Source: an uncultured Flavobacterium sp. (GTDB taxonomy: Bacteria; Bacteroidota; Bacteroidia; Flavobacteriales; Flavobacteriaceae). Taken from it: a stretch of 64,000 bases of DNA. The position numbers and the translations under genes were made by a program. A model generated the notes under the pieces. That model made no database searches and was not told where the DNA came from. It saw only the letters and a list, made by a program, of their open reading frames with translations. Shown here piece by piece: positions 18,222-26,019 of the stretch. Numbering within the stretch: the stretch's first letter is position 1; each line of letters opens with the position of its first letter. The stretch is from positions 186,001-250,000 of the forward strand of contig NZ_OY730238.1 of the NCBI RefSeq assembly GCF_963422545.1, written 5' to 3'.

Positions 18222-19007
18222 ATGGAATATTTAGGTTATTTTGCTTCAATCATTATCGGAATCTCGCTTGGCTTAATTGGCGGCGGCGGATCGATCTTAA
18301 CTATTCCTATCTTAGTATATTTGTTTAAAGTAAGTCCGGACCAAGCCACTTCATATTCTTTATTTATTGTTGGATTAACTGCTATGTTTGGGAGTTATAG
18401 TCATTACAAAATGGGGAATCTGAAACTTAAATCAGCATTGTATTTTGCGATTCCTTCTGTGATTTCGATTCTGATAATCCGTGAAGTTATTTTCCCTCAA
18501 ATTGCTTCAACCTTATTTTCAATCGCTTCCTATTCTGTTTCCAAAGATTTTCTGATTATGATTATCTTTTCAGTATTGATGATTACTGCAGCGATTTCGA
18601 TGATCAAGAAAAACAAACCCGAAATAAAAGGCGCCGAAACAAATTACCTTCAACTAAGTTTAATAGGTTTTACAGTCGGAATCATAACAGGATTTCTAGG
18701 TGCTGGTGGCGGATTCTTAATTATTCCTGCCCTACTCTTTTTTGCCAATTTACCTATGAAGCAAGCTGTAGGAACTTCATTATTGATTATCACGATAAAT
18801 TCTTCAATAGGTTTTGGAGGCGATTTATACGTCGGAACTCCCATAGATTACACTTTTTTATTAGGCGTTTCCGGAATGGCACTTTTAGGAATGTTAGTTG
18901 GGAGCCAGCTTTCTAAAAAAATCGACGGAACTAAACTAAAACCTATTTTTGGCTGGTTTGTTCTCGTAATGGGATTTTATATTATTACTAAGGAGGTTTT
19001 ATTTTAG
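18222..19007 (+). CDS. TauE/SafE-family sulfite/organosulfur exporter
   Basis: A polytopic inner-membrane protein of 261 residues with about eight transmembrane helices. The two internally repeated glycine-rich motifs of the family are seen as GISLGLIGGGGSILTIP near the start and GIITGFLGAGGGFLIIP in the middle. Related proteins export sulfite, sulfoacetate or other sulfur compounds and are found in cst-type persulfide operons. Here the gene follows a Crp/Fnr regulator and has a Crp/Fnr-like operator in its promoter. It probably removes sulfite made by the CstB-like enzyme at 23838. This is inference from context. Confidence 0.9.
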   Translation: MEYLGYFASIIIGISLGLIGGGGSILTIPILVYLFKVSPDQATSYSLFIVGLTAMFGSYSHYKMGNLKLKSALYFAIPSVISILIIREVIFPQIASTLFSIASYSVSKDFLIMIIFSVLMITAAISMIKKNKPEIKGAETNYLQLSLIGFTVGIITGFLGAGGGFLIIPALLFFANLPMKQAVGTSLLIITINSSIGFGGDLYVGTPIDYTFLLGVSGMALLGMLVGSQLSKKIDGTKLKPIFGWFVLVMGFYIITKEVLF

Positions 19008-19062
19008 TTTTTACTTGTAAAGTAGTCTTTGTCAAAGTTTTGAACTTTGACAAAGATGAAAA

Positions 19063-19494
19063 CTATTTCTTCTCAGCAGTTCTAAGACTTGGTTTTCTAT
19101 AAAATAAATACCTCAAAACCAGCGTATAAAAAGCAAAAATAGAAGTCGTTAAAGTTCCTACTACAAATAGAAACTCGGTTTGTGACAAAATAAAGAATTT
19201 ATACGATGCACCTAAACCGTGCAAAAGAATAACGATAGCGATAAAAATTGCCCATCGCGACGAAAAAATAAACGCTTTCTTGGCATTTTCCTGTCTCAAC
19301 TTTCGTTCAGAACTTTCGTTTGCCTGTTCGATTTCAAATCTTTTTAATTCAATATATTCCGAGTGGCTTTTCGGATCATAAGGTTTCATCAAATGATCTT
19401 CCTTTTCTGCCTCCTTCGTTACATCTTTTGGAACATTAATAATGTCGTTTCCTAAAGCACTATCCGTCAACTTTTCTGCTAGAGTTTTTTCCAT
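19063..19494 (-). CDS. Two-TM protein; candidate toxin of a Panacea toxin-antitoxin pair
   Basis: A 143-residue protein with a charged N-terminal 75 residues (Lys/Glu rich, likely helical) and two transmembrane segments (about residues 80-98 and 107-130), then a basic tail (YRKPSLRTAEKK). Its ATG overlaps the stop of the upstream Panacea-domain gene by one base (TAATG), so translation is coupled. Panacea (DUF4065) antitoxins are known to pair with many unrelated toxins, including membrane-disrupting ones. The position and membrane segments make this the candidate toxin. I recognise no named family, and the toxic role is inference. Confidence 0.7.
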   Translation of the reverse strand: MEKTLAEKLTDSALGNDIINVPKDVTKEAEKEDHLMKPYDPKSHSEYIELKRFEIEQANESSERKLRQENAKKAFIFSSRWAIFIAIVILLHGLGASYKFFILSQTEFLFVVGTLTTSIFAFYTLVLRYLFYRKPSLRTAEKK

Positions 19495-19943
19495 TAATTT
19501 TTTAATTTTTCCTTGTAATATTCTTTAATTAGATCATTTTCGATTACAACATTATGCGTTCCGTCCCAGGTTTGCGACCACGGACTTCCCTCTTCATGCG
19601 TCAATGCCGAAAGCTGTAAACCAGACAGATTTTTATAATTGTTCCAGATTTTTTTTAGAAACTCTTTATCTTCTTCCTCTAACGGAGTTTTTGCAGATAT
19701 ATCAAGCAACAAAGGATCAACATTATCCTTTCCAAACATTCGTATTGCATAATATAAATCTGGAATAACCGCCCCATATTTCCAGGCTTGAATCTCATTA
19801 TCAAAAAGTGGTTTTCCTGTAATTCCCAAATGCCATCCATCCGAAATATAAGTCAGCTTCAACAGTTTCATAGGATCAAGTCCCTGACCTTCATCCTTTG
19901 CCAACTCTATAAAATACTTTGCTATATCAAAACAATTGTACAT
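19494..19943 (-). CDS. Panacea-domain (DUF4065) antitoxin candidate
   Basis: A 149-residue cytosolic protein matching the Panacea domain (also called SocA-like/DUF4065). Typical motifs are MKLLKLTYISDGWHLGITGK and IQAWKYGAVIPDLYYAIR. The domain is an established antitoxin that neutralises diverse toxins encoded next to it. Here it is the first gene of a two-gene operon with a two-TM protein, and it has its own promoter (TAAGTTTG on the minus strand with a TTG 18 nt upstream). Antitoxin-first order and one-base overlap fit a toxin-antitoxin module lying between the TauE/SafE gene and cydAB. Confidence 0.87.
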   Translation of the reverse strand: MYNCFDIAKYFIELAKDEGQGLDPMKLLKLTYISDGWHLGITGKPLFDNEIQAWKYGAVIPDLYYAIRMFGKDNVDPLLLDISAKTPLEEEDKEFLKKIWNNYKNLSGLQLSALTHEEGSPWSQTWDGTHNVVIENDLIKEYYKEKLKN

Positions 19944-19974
19944 TTTATGTAGGTTTAGTTATTTGTTCTTCTCA

Positions 19975-20003
19975 CAAACTTACTAAAAACAAATTAATTA
20001 CAA
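19975..20003 (-). promoter_or_regulatory. Promoter of the Panacea operon
   Basis: On the minus strand TAAGTTTG (19982-19975) matches TAnnTTTG, and a TTG (20003-20001) lies 18 nt upstream, within the usual -33/-7 spacing. The -7 box is 31 nt above the ATG. Confidence 0.6.
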
Positions 20004-20076
20004 GATTTCTAATAATTAAGTTCAAAACAACATTAAATCAAATTTAGAGAAAATACTTTATGATTAATAATATTGG

Positions 20077-20163
20077 CGTTTCCTTCGGCCGGGCTATCCG
20101 CTATATCTTTTTTGTGGCCGAAAAAGCCACAAAAAAAGGATACCGCTCCTATCCCTAACGCAA
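20077..20163. repeat. Dispersed foldback element, copy 2
   Basis: It starts GGCGTTTCCTTCGGCC and GGGCTATCCGCTATATC, has an inner hairpin TTTTTTGTGGC/GCCACAAAAAA, and ends GGATACCGCTCCTATCCC then TAACGC. The ends pair (GCGTT with AACGC, GGG..TATC with GATA..CCC), giving a branched foldback. This is the best-preserved of three copies in the window. Confidence 0.8.
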
Positions 20164-20210
20164 CCCTCGAATAATTAGAAAATTCCGTTAATAATTAAAT
20201 GATATACGAA

Positions 20211-20275
20211 GTGAGATTGCTTCGTTCCTCGCAATGACGTTGCGTGTGTCTTTGCGAGGAACGAAGCAATTTCAC
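20211..20275. repeat. Palindromic GCGAGGAACGAAGCAA repeat, copy 1
   Basis: A 24-nt inverted repeat with one mismatch (20211-20234 with 20252-20275) and a 17-nt loop. The core GCGAGGAACGAAGCAA recurs as a perfect pair at 60391-60492. After it, at 20369-20397, is an AATTCGTGAATTCGTGGC unit of another repeat family. The rest of the 461-nt spacer between the Panacea gene and cydB shows no gene. Confidence 0.85.
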
Positions 20276-20404
20276 TAACCAAAAGCATCACAACTTTTCA
20301 TTAAAACCTTTATATATCAAATTAAAAAACCGTTGGTTAAAACCAACGGCTATACATATAATTAATTCGTAAAAATTCGTGAATTCGTGGCTAAAAAAAA
20401 TGTC

Positions 20405-21481
20405 TTAATGTTCTCCATACCCAATATCATCCATCTTCCCACTAAAAACGCGGTATTGAATAATAAAGTAAACGATAACTAAAAACAAAGCAACAAAAAA
20501 CCAGCTCATTCCGGCGTTTAAACCATATTCTCCGGCGGCAGTGTTATAAATCGTTAAAGACGGATTTACATTATTAGTCGAAGGCAAAACATTCGGGAAA
20601 ATCGAAACCGCTGTAGAGGCAAATCCACCAACAAGAAACAAGGTTGAAAATATAAATCCATGACCATCTTTTTTATAGGAACGAACTTTGAATAATCCTA
20701 AAATCCCAACAAAAGTCATTAGAGGAAAAAACCAAAGAATCGGATTTTCTATAAAATTATGAAACGGTTTCGGTTCTATAAAATGCCATATTTGCAACGA
20801 GATACAAACCAAAACCAATAAAACAATATTCAGTTTAAAAACCACATTTTTAAGCTGTGTATTCAAAGACGAATTGGTCTTAAAAATAATCCAGTTAGCA
20901 CCGTGAATCGTTAGCGCCACAACACTTACAATTCCCAGAAAAAGCGTAAACCAATCGATAATTCCCAGTTCATTCGCTTGCGGACTAAAAGTTGGATTCC
21001 ATAAAGGCAAAAAGAAATAATGCGCTTCTTGTGTCGAAACACCATTAGTTACCATTCCGAGATTTACACCGCGAACAATATTTCCCAAAGCAATCCCGAA
21101 GAATAAAGCCAAAAGTAGACTTGCGATTCCAAATGCCTTATCCCAAATCGATTCCCACATTGGATGATGCACTTGTCCGCGCATTTCTAAACCAATCGCA
21201 CGGAAAATCAAAAGCCATAAAATCATAATCAACGGCAAATAAAAACCGCTGAACGATGAAGCATATAAAGTTGGAAAAGCAAAAAACAAAACTCCTCCGG
21301 CAGCAATAATCCAAACTTCATTGGCATCCCAAAACGGACCAATTGCACTTGTAATCGCTTTTTTATCTTTTTCTGTTTTGGCAAAAAATAAATGAATAAT
21401 TCCCGCTCCAAAATCGTAACCGTCTAAGACAATATAAACAGCTAAAATTCCCATTAAAACTACGTACCAAAAAAATTCCAT
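20405..21481 (-). CDS. cydB: Cytochrome bd ubiquinol oxidase subunit II
   Basis: Subunit II of the bd-type quinol oxidase, 358 residues and about eight or nine transmembrane helices. The first helix carries the family signature VLDGYDFGAG, followed by GPFWDANEVWIIAAGG, as in E. coli CydB. It partners with CydA in the inner membrane to oxidise quinol and reduce oxygen at low oxygen or under sulfide or nitrosative stress. The gene starts 2 nt after the cydA stop, so the pair is tightly coupled. No CydX-like short gene was found downstream, and no cydDC genes are in the window. Confidence 0.97.
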   Translation of the reverse strand: MEFFWYVVLMGILAVYIVLDGYDFGAGIIHLFFAKTEKDKKAITSAIGPFWDANEVWIIAAGGVLFFAFPTLYASSFSGFYLPLIMILWLLIFRAIGLEMRGQVHHPMWESIWDKAFGIASLLLALFFGIALGNIVRGVNLGMVTNGVSTQEAHYFFLPLWNPTFSPQANELGIIDWFTLFLGIVSVVALTIHGANWIIFKTNSSLNTQLKNVVFKLNIVLLVLVCISLQIWHFIEPKPFHNFIENPILWFFPLMTFVGILGLFKVRSYKKDGHGFIFSTLFLVGGFASTAVSIFPNVLPSTNNVNPSLTIYNTAAGEYGLNAGMSWFFVALFLVIVYFIIQYRVFSGKMDDIGYGEH

Positions 21482-21483
21482 AC

Positions 21484-22827
21484 TTATATATTTTCAGTTA
21501 TGACTTCTTGATGAGGTCCTTTGTTGATAATTTTTCCAACCAAAAGCAAAAACAACATTCCCAATAAAAGATACAATCCAATAAAACCAAGTAAAGTAAA
21601 CAAGGTATTTCCAGACGAAACCGTTGGTGATGCTCCAGATGCAGTTCGCATTAAATTATAAACCAGCCAAGGCTGTCTGCCTAGTTCGGCAGTGTACCAA
21701 CCTGTTGTATTGGCGATATAAGGAAACGGCATCATAAACATGAGTGACCACAAAATCCATTTGGTTTCGAACAATTTCCCTCTTATTAATTGAAAAAGAG
21801 AAATTATCATCAAACCAATGAATACAGTTCCTAGACCTACCATGATATGATACGCATAATACAAACCGGAAATGTTTGTTGGATGAAGATCTTCCTCAAA
21901 TTGATCTAAACCTTTTATTTCCTGATTCCAATTTCCGTAAGTCAGGAAACTCAGAATATTTGGAACTGCAATTTTATTGTCCAGTTTTTTGTCTTTTACA
22001 TCGGGTTGTCCAATCAGGACAATTTCTGAACCTTTTTCTTCGGTATGAAAAATTCCTTCCATTCCGGCAAAAGTTACAGGTTGGTATTTTACGACATTTT
22101 TAGCCAATAAATCTCCCGTAGGAACTGCCACAATTATACTCGAAATCAATCCGAAAACAACTCCTGTTTTAAGGAACAATTTCCCAAAAACTACATTCTT
22201 CTTACTTAGAATATAAAAAGCCCCAATTCCAGCAACAACAAATGAACTCGTTACTAATGAAGCTGCCTGATTATGCAAATAAGATGGCCACAACCACGGA
22301 TTTAGAAATAAAGCCTGAAAATTATTCAGGACAAATTTTCCGTTTTCCAAAATTTCATAACCCACAGGATTCTGCATCCACGAATGTGTCGCTATAATTA
22401 AAAAACCGCTGGCCCAGGAACCAATACAAATTAGTAATCCGGTTATAAAATGCCATTTATGTCCAAGGAGTTTTTCTCCAAATAAAAATAAACCTAAAAA
22501 GGATGATTCTAAAAAGAAAGAAAACATTCCTTCCATTGCCAAAGTCTGACCAATGATTCCTCCTGTTAATTCAGAGAATTTTGCCCAATTGGTTCCAAAT
22601 TGAAACTCCATAGGAATTCCGGTCACAACACCCATTGCAAAATTCAGGGCAAAAATTCTCATCCAAAAATGCGTGGCGTGATTGTATTGTTCGTTTTGAG
22701 TTTTAAGATATTTCCACTTGAAGTACACAATGATCAGCGAAAGACCCATTGTAAGTTGCGGAAAAAGATAGTGAAAAGTAATTGTGAAGGCGAATTGCAT
22801 TCGGTCATAAAAAAGCATTTCTTCCAT
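21484..22827 (-). CDS. cydA: Cytochrome bd ubiquinol oxidase subunit I
   Basis: Subunit I carrying the haems and quinol site, 447 residues. Characteristic motifs are FHYLFPQLTMGLSLIIVYFK at the start, HSWMQNPVGYE, and GRQPWLVYNLMRT near the end. The length indicates the short Q-loop class. The enzyme makes proton-motive force without pumping protons and has very high oxygen affinity. Bd oxidases also resist sulfide, which fits their position amid sulfur genes. A TAAATTTG promoter box lies 27 nt above the ATG. No Crp/Fnr-like operator was seen here. Confidence 0.97.
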   Translation of the reverse strand: MEEMLFYDRMQFAFTITFHYLFPQLTMGLSLIIVYFKWKYLKTQNEQYNHATHFWMRIFALNFAMGVVTGIPMEFQFGTNWAKFSELTGGIIGQTLAMEGMFSFFLESSFLGLFLFGEKLLGHKWHFITGLLICIGSWASGFLIIATHSWMQNPVGYEILENGKFVLNNFQALFLNPWLWPSYLHNQAASLVTSSFVVAGIGAFYILSKKNVVFGKLFLKTGVVFGLISSIIVAVPTGDLLAKNVVKYQPVTFAGMEGIFHTEEKGSEIVLIGQPDVKDKKLDNKIAVPNILSFLTYGNWNQEIKGLDQFEEDLHPTNISGLYYAYHIMVGLGTVFIGLMIISLFQLIRGKLFETKWILWSLMFMMPFPYIANTTGWYTAELGRQPWLVYNLMRTASGASPTVSSGNTLFTLLGFIGLYLLLGMLFLLLVGKIINKGPHQEVITENI

Positions 22828-22853
22828 AGTGGTAATTTATTTATGAAGTCCCA

Positions 22854-22861
22854 CAAATTTA
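22854..22861 (-). promoter_or_regulatory. -7 promoter element of cydAB
   Basis: TAAATTTG on the minus strand matches TAnnTTTG. The upstream side toward 22910 runs into the 21-bp inverted repeat element. No well-spaced -33 TTTG was found. Confidence 0.5.
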
Positions 22862-22909
22862 CCCATTAAAACCCAAAATTCCTGCCTTAAAAAAAAGTTT
22901 ATTTTTTTT

Positions 22910-22991
22910 CCACCATATAAGTTATATAAGTTCATTTTAGTATTGCGCTAAAGTAGATTGCTTAAATTTTCTTATATAACTTATATGGTGG
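22910..22991. repeat. MITE-like element with 21-bp inverted ends, copy 1
   Basis: CCACCATATAAGTTATATAAG (shown as arms 22910-22930) has a perfect inverted copy at 22971-22991. The internal 40 nt (TTCATTTTAGTATT then GCGCTAAAGTAGATTGC) are shared almost exactly with the copy at 23650. The element sits between cydA and the HD hydrolase gene. Confidence 0.88.
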
Positions 22992-22999
22992 AAAAAATT

Positions 23000-23593
23000 T
23001 TACTCGTCTTTCAAAATTCCTTTTTCTACACTTTCATTTATCAAACCTTCGGCGTAGTTCCATAAAGTTTTGGAACCTTCTTTTATGACGCTCTTTTTTT
23101 CGTAAACCTTTTTATAGTTTACACCAAACTCTTTCCAGGTTCCGCCATTGTTAGATGTATTCTGTAATAAAGGTTCTAACCTATCCATAGATTTTGCAAA
23201 CTTTGCTTCGTTCGTTTCGCCTGCTTCAAATTCTTCCCAAATAGCAATCAATTCGTTGGCTTGGTTTTCAGGCAATAATCCAAAAATACGATTCGCAGCC
23301 AATCGCTCTTCATCAGTATTATCGTGATTTATTTGGGTATCATATAAAAAGATATCTCCAGCGTCGATTTCGACTATATCATGTATCAAAACCATTTTCA
23401 CCACTTTCAAAACATCAATTGGCTCATTTGAATGTTCTGCCAAAACAATCGCCATCAAAGCCAAATGCCAACTGTGTTCAGCATCATTTTCGTTTCGGTC
23501 GCTATTAAACAATTTCGTTTTTCTCTGAATATATTTTACTTTATCAATCTCTTTTATAAAAGCAATTTGATTTAATAGATCTTCTGTCTTCAT
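23000..23593 (-). CDS. HD-domain phosphohydrolase (YfbR/HDDC2-like)
   Basis: A 197-residue metal-dependent hydrolase. The HD superfamily residues are visible: the first His in DAEHSWHLALMAIVLAEH, the HD pair in VLIHDIVEIDAGD, and a downstream Asp in KSMDRLEPLLQN. The arrangement fits the HD_3 group that includes 5'-deoxynucleotidase YfbR and HDDC2. It probably dephosphorylates a nucleotide in the cytosol. The gene is flanked on both sides by copies of one inverted-repeat element and is probably transcribed alone. Confidence 0.87.
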   Translation of the reverse strand: MKTEDLLNQIAFIKEIDKVKYIQRKTKLFNSDRNENDAEHSWHLALMAIVLAEHSNEPIDVLKVVKMVLIHDIVEIDAGDIFLYDTQINHDNTDEERLAANRIFGLLPENQANELIAIWEEFEAGETNEAKFAKSMDRLEPLLQNTSNNGGTWKEFGVNYKKVYEKKSVIKEGSKTLWNYAEGLINESVEKGILKDE

Positions 23594-23649
23594 AAAGAAT
23601 TATTTAAGTGATTTTTGTAGAGTTGTAAAATTACGTAGATTTTTTTTTG

Positions 23650-23729
23650 CCACCACGTAAGTTATATAAGTTCATTTTAGTATTACGCTAAAGCAGATTG
23701 CTTAAATTTACTTATATAACTTATATGGT
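23650..23729. repeat. MITE-like element with inverted ends, copy 2
   Basis: CCACCACGTAAGTTATATAAG pairs with CTTATATAACTTATATGGT, with two changes in the left arm and a slightly shorter right arm. The interior is nearly the same as in copy 1. It lies 38 nt upstream of the Crp/Fnr-like operator of the CstB-like gene. Confidence 0.87.
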
Positions 23730-23768
23730 AAAACTCTCAAACGTTTTTGTACAAAAAGCAAATTTCTG

Positions 23769-23812
23769 TAACAATAGTCACTTAATTTCCCAAAAAACCG
23801 AGTTACCTTTGT
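23769..23812 (+). promoter_or_regulatory. Crp/Fnr-like operator and -7 box of the CstB-like gene
   Basis: GTAACAATAGTCAC (23769-23782) has form GTnAC-N4-GTnAC. Exactly 22 nt later is TACCTTTG (23805-23812), a perfect TAnnTTTG box. The layout copies that at 18161-18204 and predicts activation by a Crp/Fnr protein bound near position -41. Confidence 0.7.
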
Positions 23813-23837
23813 ACATCATTATTTTAGATTTCATATC

Positions 23838-25256
23838 ATGAAAATAGAACAAATTTACACCGGATGTTTAGCGCAAGGTGCATATTATATAACTTCAAAC
23901 GGCGAAGCGGCCATTATTGATCCACTTAGAGAAATTCAGCCTTATTTAGATCGTTTAGAACGTGATGCCGTTAAATTGAAATACATTTTTGAAACGCATT
24001 TTCACGCTGATTTCGTTTCAGGTCATATCGATTTGAGCAAAGAAACTCAGGCACCAATTGTTTACGGACCAAATGCGGCTTGCGAATTCGATTGCATTTC
24101 TGCCAAAGACGGACAAGAATTCAAAGTTGGAAATATTACTATAAAAGCGTTGCATACTCCGGGACATACTATGGAAAGTACAACATATTTGTTGATTGAC
24201 GAGAACGGAAAAGATCACGCTATTTTCTCTGGAGATACTTTGTTTATTGGTGATGTTGGTCGTCCTGATTTAGCTCAAAAAGCAGCAGGAATGACACAAG
24301 ATCAATTGGCTGGAATTTTATTTCACTCTTTAAGAGATAAAATCATGACTCTGGCTGATGATGTAATCGTTTATCCGGCGCATGGTGCAGGAAGCGCTTG
24401 CGGAAAAAACATGAGCAAAGAAACAGTTTCGACTATCGGAAATCAAAAAGCTACTAATTATGCTTTGCGCGCGAATATGACCGAAGCTGAATTCATCACC
24501 GAAGTTACTGACGGATTATTACCTCCTCCAGCTTATTTCAGTATGAATGTGGCAATGAATAAAGGCGGTTACGAAAGTTTCGAATCGGTTTTGCATAACG
24601 GAATGAAAGCAATTACAGCAGAAGATTTTGAGGCTGTAGCCGAAGAAACCGGAGCTTTGATTCTGGATACCAGAAAAAGTGGTGACTTTTATGAAGGATT
24701 TATCCCACAATCTATTAATATAGGTATCAACGGAGATTTTGCTCCCTGGGTTGGAACTTTGGTTGCTAATGTAAAACAGCCTATTATATTAGTGACAGAA
24801 AATGGTCTTGAGGAAGAAACCGTAACACGTTTAAGCCGTGTTGGTTTCGACTCAATTATCGGACATCTTGAAGGTGGCTTTGAAGCTTGGCAAAAAGCAG
24901 GTTTTGAAGTTGATACGGTAAACCGAATTTCTGCAGACCAATTTGCATCGGAGTTTAAACCTAATGAAAATAAGGTAATCGACATTCGCAAAGAAACAGA
25001 ATACAGCGCCGAACATATTGACGAAGCTTACAACAAACCTTTGGCCTTTATCAATGATTGGGTAAAAGATATTAACCCAAACGAGCATTTTTATTTGCAT
25101 TGTGCAGGCGGATATCGCAGTATGATTGCAGCTTCGATCTTGCAAGCTCGTGGTTTTAGAAACTTTACCGAAATTGAAGGTGGTTTTGGAGCGATTTCAA
25201 AAACCAATATTCCAAAATCAGATTTCATTTGTCAGAGTAAGGTTTTGAAAGCATAA
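23838..25256 (+). CDS. CstB-like persulfide dioxygenase/rhodanese fusion
   Basis: A 472-residue cytosolic enzyme. Residues 1-240 are a metallo-beta-lactamase domain of the persulfide dioxygenase type, with H54-x-H56-x-D58, H63, TPGHTMES, SGDTLFIGDVGRPDLA and YPAHGAGSACG. Residue 59 is Phe where many family members have His. Residues about 260-360 are a rhodanese fold without a catalytic cysteine (ILVTENG at the loop). Residues about 370-470 are an active rhodanese with Cys422 in HCAGGYRS. This order equals Staphylococcus CstB, which oxidises persulfides to sulfite and thiosulfate. A Crp/Fnr-like operator precedes it, and sulfur transporters follow. Confidence 0.9.
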   Translation: MKIEQIYTGCLAQGAYYITSNGEAAIIDPLREIQPYLDRLERDAVKLKYIFETHFHADFVSGHIDLSKETQAPIVYGPNAACEFDCISAKDGQEFKVGNITIKALHTPGHTMESTTYLLIDENGKDHAIFSGDTLFIGDVGRPDLAQKAAGMTQDQLAGILFHSLRDKIMTLADDVIVYPAHGAGSACGKNMSKETVSTIGNQKATNYALRANMTEAEFITEVTDGLLPPPAYFSMNVAMNKGGYESFESVLHNGMKAITAEDFEAVAEETGALILDTRKSGDFYEGFIPQSINIGINGDFAPWVGTLVANVKQPIILVTENGLEEETVTRLSRVGFDSIIGHLEGGFEAWQKAGFEVDTVNRISADQFASEFKPNENKVIDIRKETEYSAEHIDEAYNKPLAFINDWVKDINPNEHFYLHCAGGYRSMIAASILQARGFRNFTEIEGGFGAISKTNIPKSDFICQSKVLKA

Positions 25257-25275
25257 ACATTGAACATAAATTTTT

Positions 25276-25410
25276 CACCATATAAGTTATATAAGTTCAT
25301 TTTAGTTTGGGTGTTGTTTAAACCCTGTCTTATATTTACTTGAATTATCCAAGTAATATAAGAGAACTAATAAACACTGACTTATAATTTCTTATATCAC
25401 TTATATGGTA
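25276..25410. repeat. MITE-like element, copy 3 (longer interior)
   Basis: The ends CACCATATAAGTTATATAAG and CTTATATCACTTATATGGT match copies 1 and 2, but the interior differs after TTCATTTTAG and is about 50 nt longer. It includes its own imperfect palindrome around TTACTTGAATTATCCAAGTAA (arms only). It lies between the CstB-like gene and the first YeeE gene, inside the probable operon. Confidence 0.8.
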
Positions 25411-25439
25411 GAAAAAACACTTTAAATTTTAAAATAAAC

Positions 25440-26009
25440 ATGAGTATACTAGAAATTATAAAAGAACCTTGGCCTTGGTACGTTTCAGGTCCGTTAATTG
25501 GGCTGACAGTTCCTATATTATTAATTATCGGAAACAAATCATTCGGGATTAGTTCGTCATTGCGACATATTTGCGCTGCATGTATTCCGGCAAATATTTC
25601 ATTCTTTAAATACGATTGGAAAAAAGAAAGCTGGAATTTATTCTTCGTTTTCGGAATTTTCCTTGGCGGAATGATCGCAGCTTACTTTTTAGCCAACCCA
25701 AATCCGGTTCAAATTACTCCTGAACTTTCAGAGCAATTAGCCACTTACGGAATTACAGATCATTCAGGTTTATTGCCAAAAGAATTATTCTCGTGGGAAA
25801 GTTTATTCACACTTCGCGGTTTTATTATGATTGTTGTTGGTGGATTTCTTGTTGGTTTTGGAACTCGTTATGCGGGAGGATGTACAAGCGGACATGCAAT
25901 TATGGGAATCTCAAACCTGCAATGGCCTTCTTTAGTAGCTACAATCTGTTTTATGATTGGTGGTTTTATTATGGCAAACCTGATTCTTCCTTATATTCTT
26001 TCACTTTAA
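25440..26009 (+). CDS. YeeE/YedE-family sulfur transporter half, A
   Basis: A 189-residue inner-membrane protein with about five transmembrane helices. The family signature with a conserved cysteine is YAGGCTSGHAIMG near the C-terminus, and an early ICAACIP adds two further cysteines. YeeE/TsuA-like proteins pass thiosulfate or other sulfur species across the membrane through cysteine relay. This is one half of a split transporter whose second half follows 10 nt downstream. Together with the CstB-like enzyme upstream it suggests import or handling of reduced sulfur. Confidence 0.9.
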   Translation: MSILEIIKEPWPWYVSGPLIGLTVPILLIIGNKSFGISSSLRHICAACIPANISFFKYDWKKESWNLFFVFGIFLGGMIAAYFLANPNPVQITPELSEQLATYGITDHSGLLPKELFSWESLFTLRGFIMIVVGGFLVGFGTRYAGGCTSGHAIMGISNLQWPSLVATICFMIGGFIMANLILPYILSL

Positions 26010-26019
26010 AATTTCAAAA

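Noticed and set aside
18083..18328. 81-codon plus-strand frame before the TauE/SafE gene
   Set aside because: It overlaps an inverted repeat, the Crp/Fnr-like operator and the start of a clear membrane-protein gene in another frame, and its product has no domain.
20041..20404. Search for a CydX-like small gene after cydB
   Set aside because: The region holds repeats and no short frame with a start, one membrane helix and reasonable position.
22600..22869. 89-codon plus-strand frame antisense to cydA
   Set aside because: It is entirely opposite conserved cydA sequence and has no recognisable product.
24852..25145. Antisense open frames in the CstB-like gene
   Set aside because: They are shadows of a strong coding frame with conserved catalytic motifs. 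None has family features.
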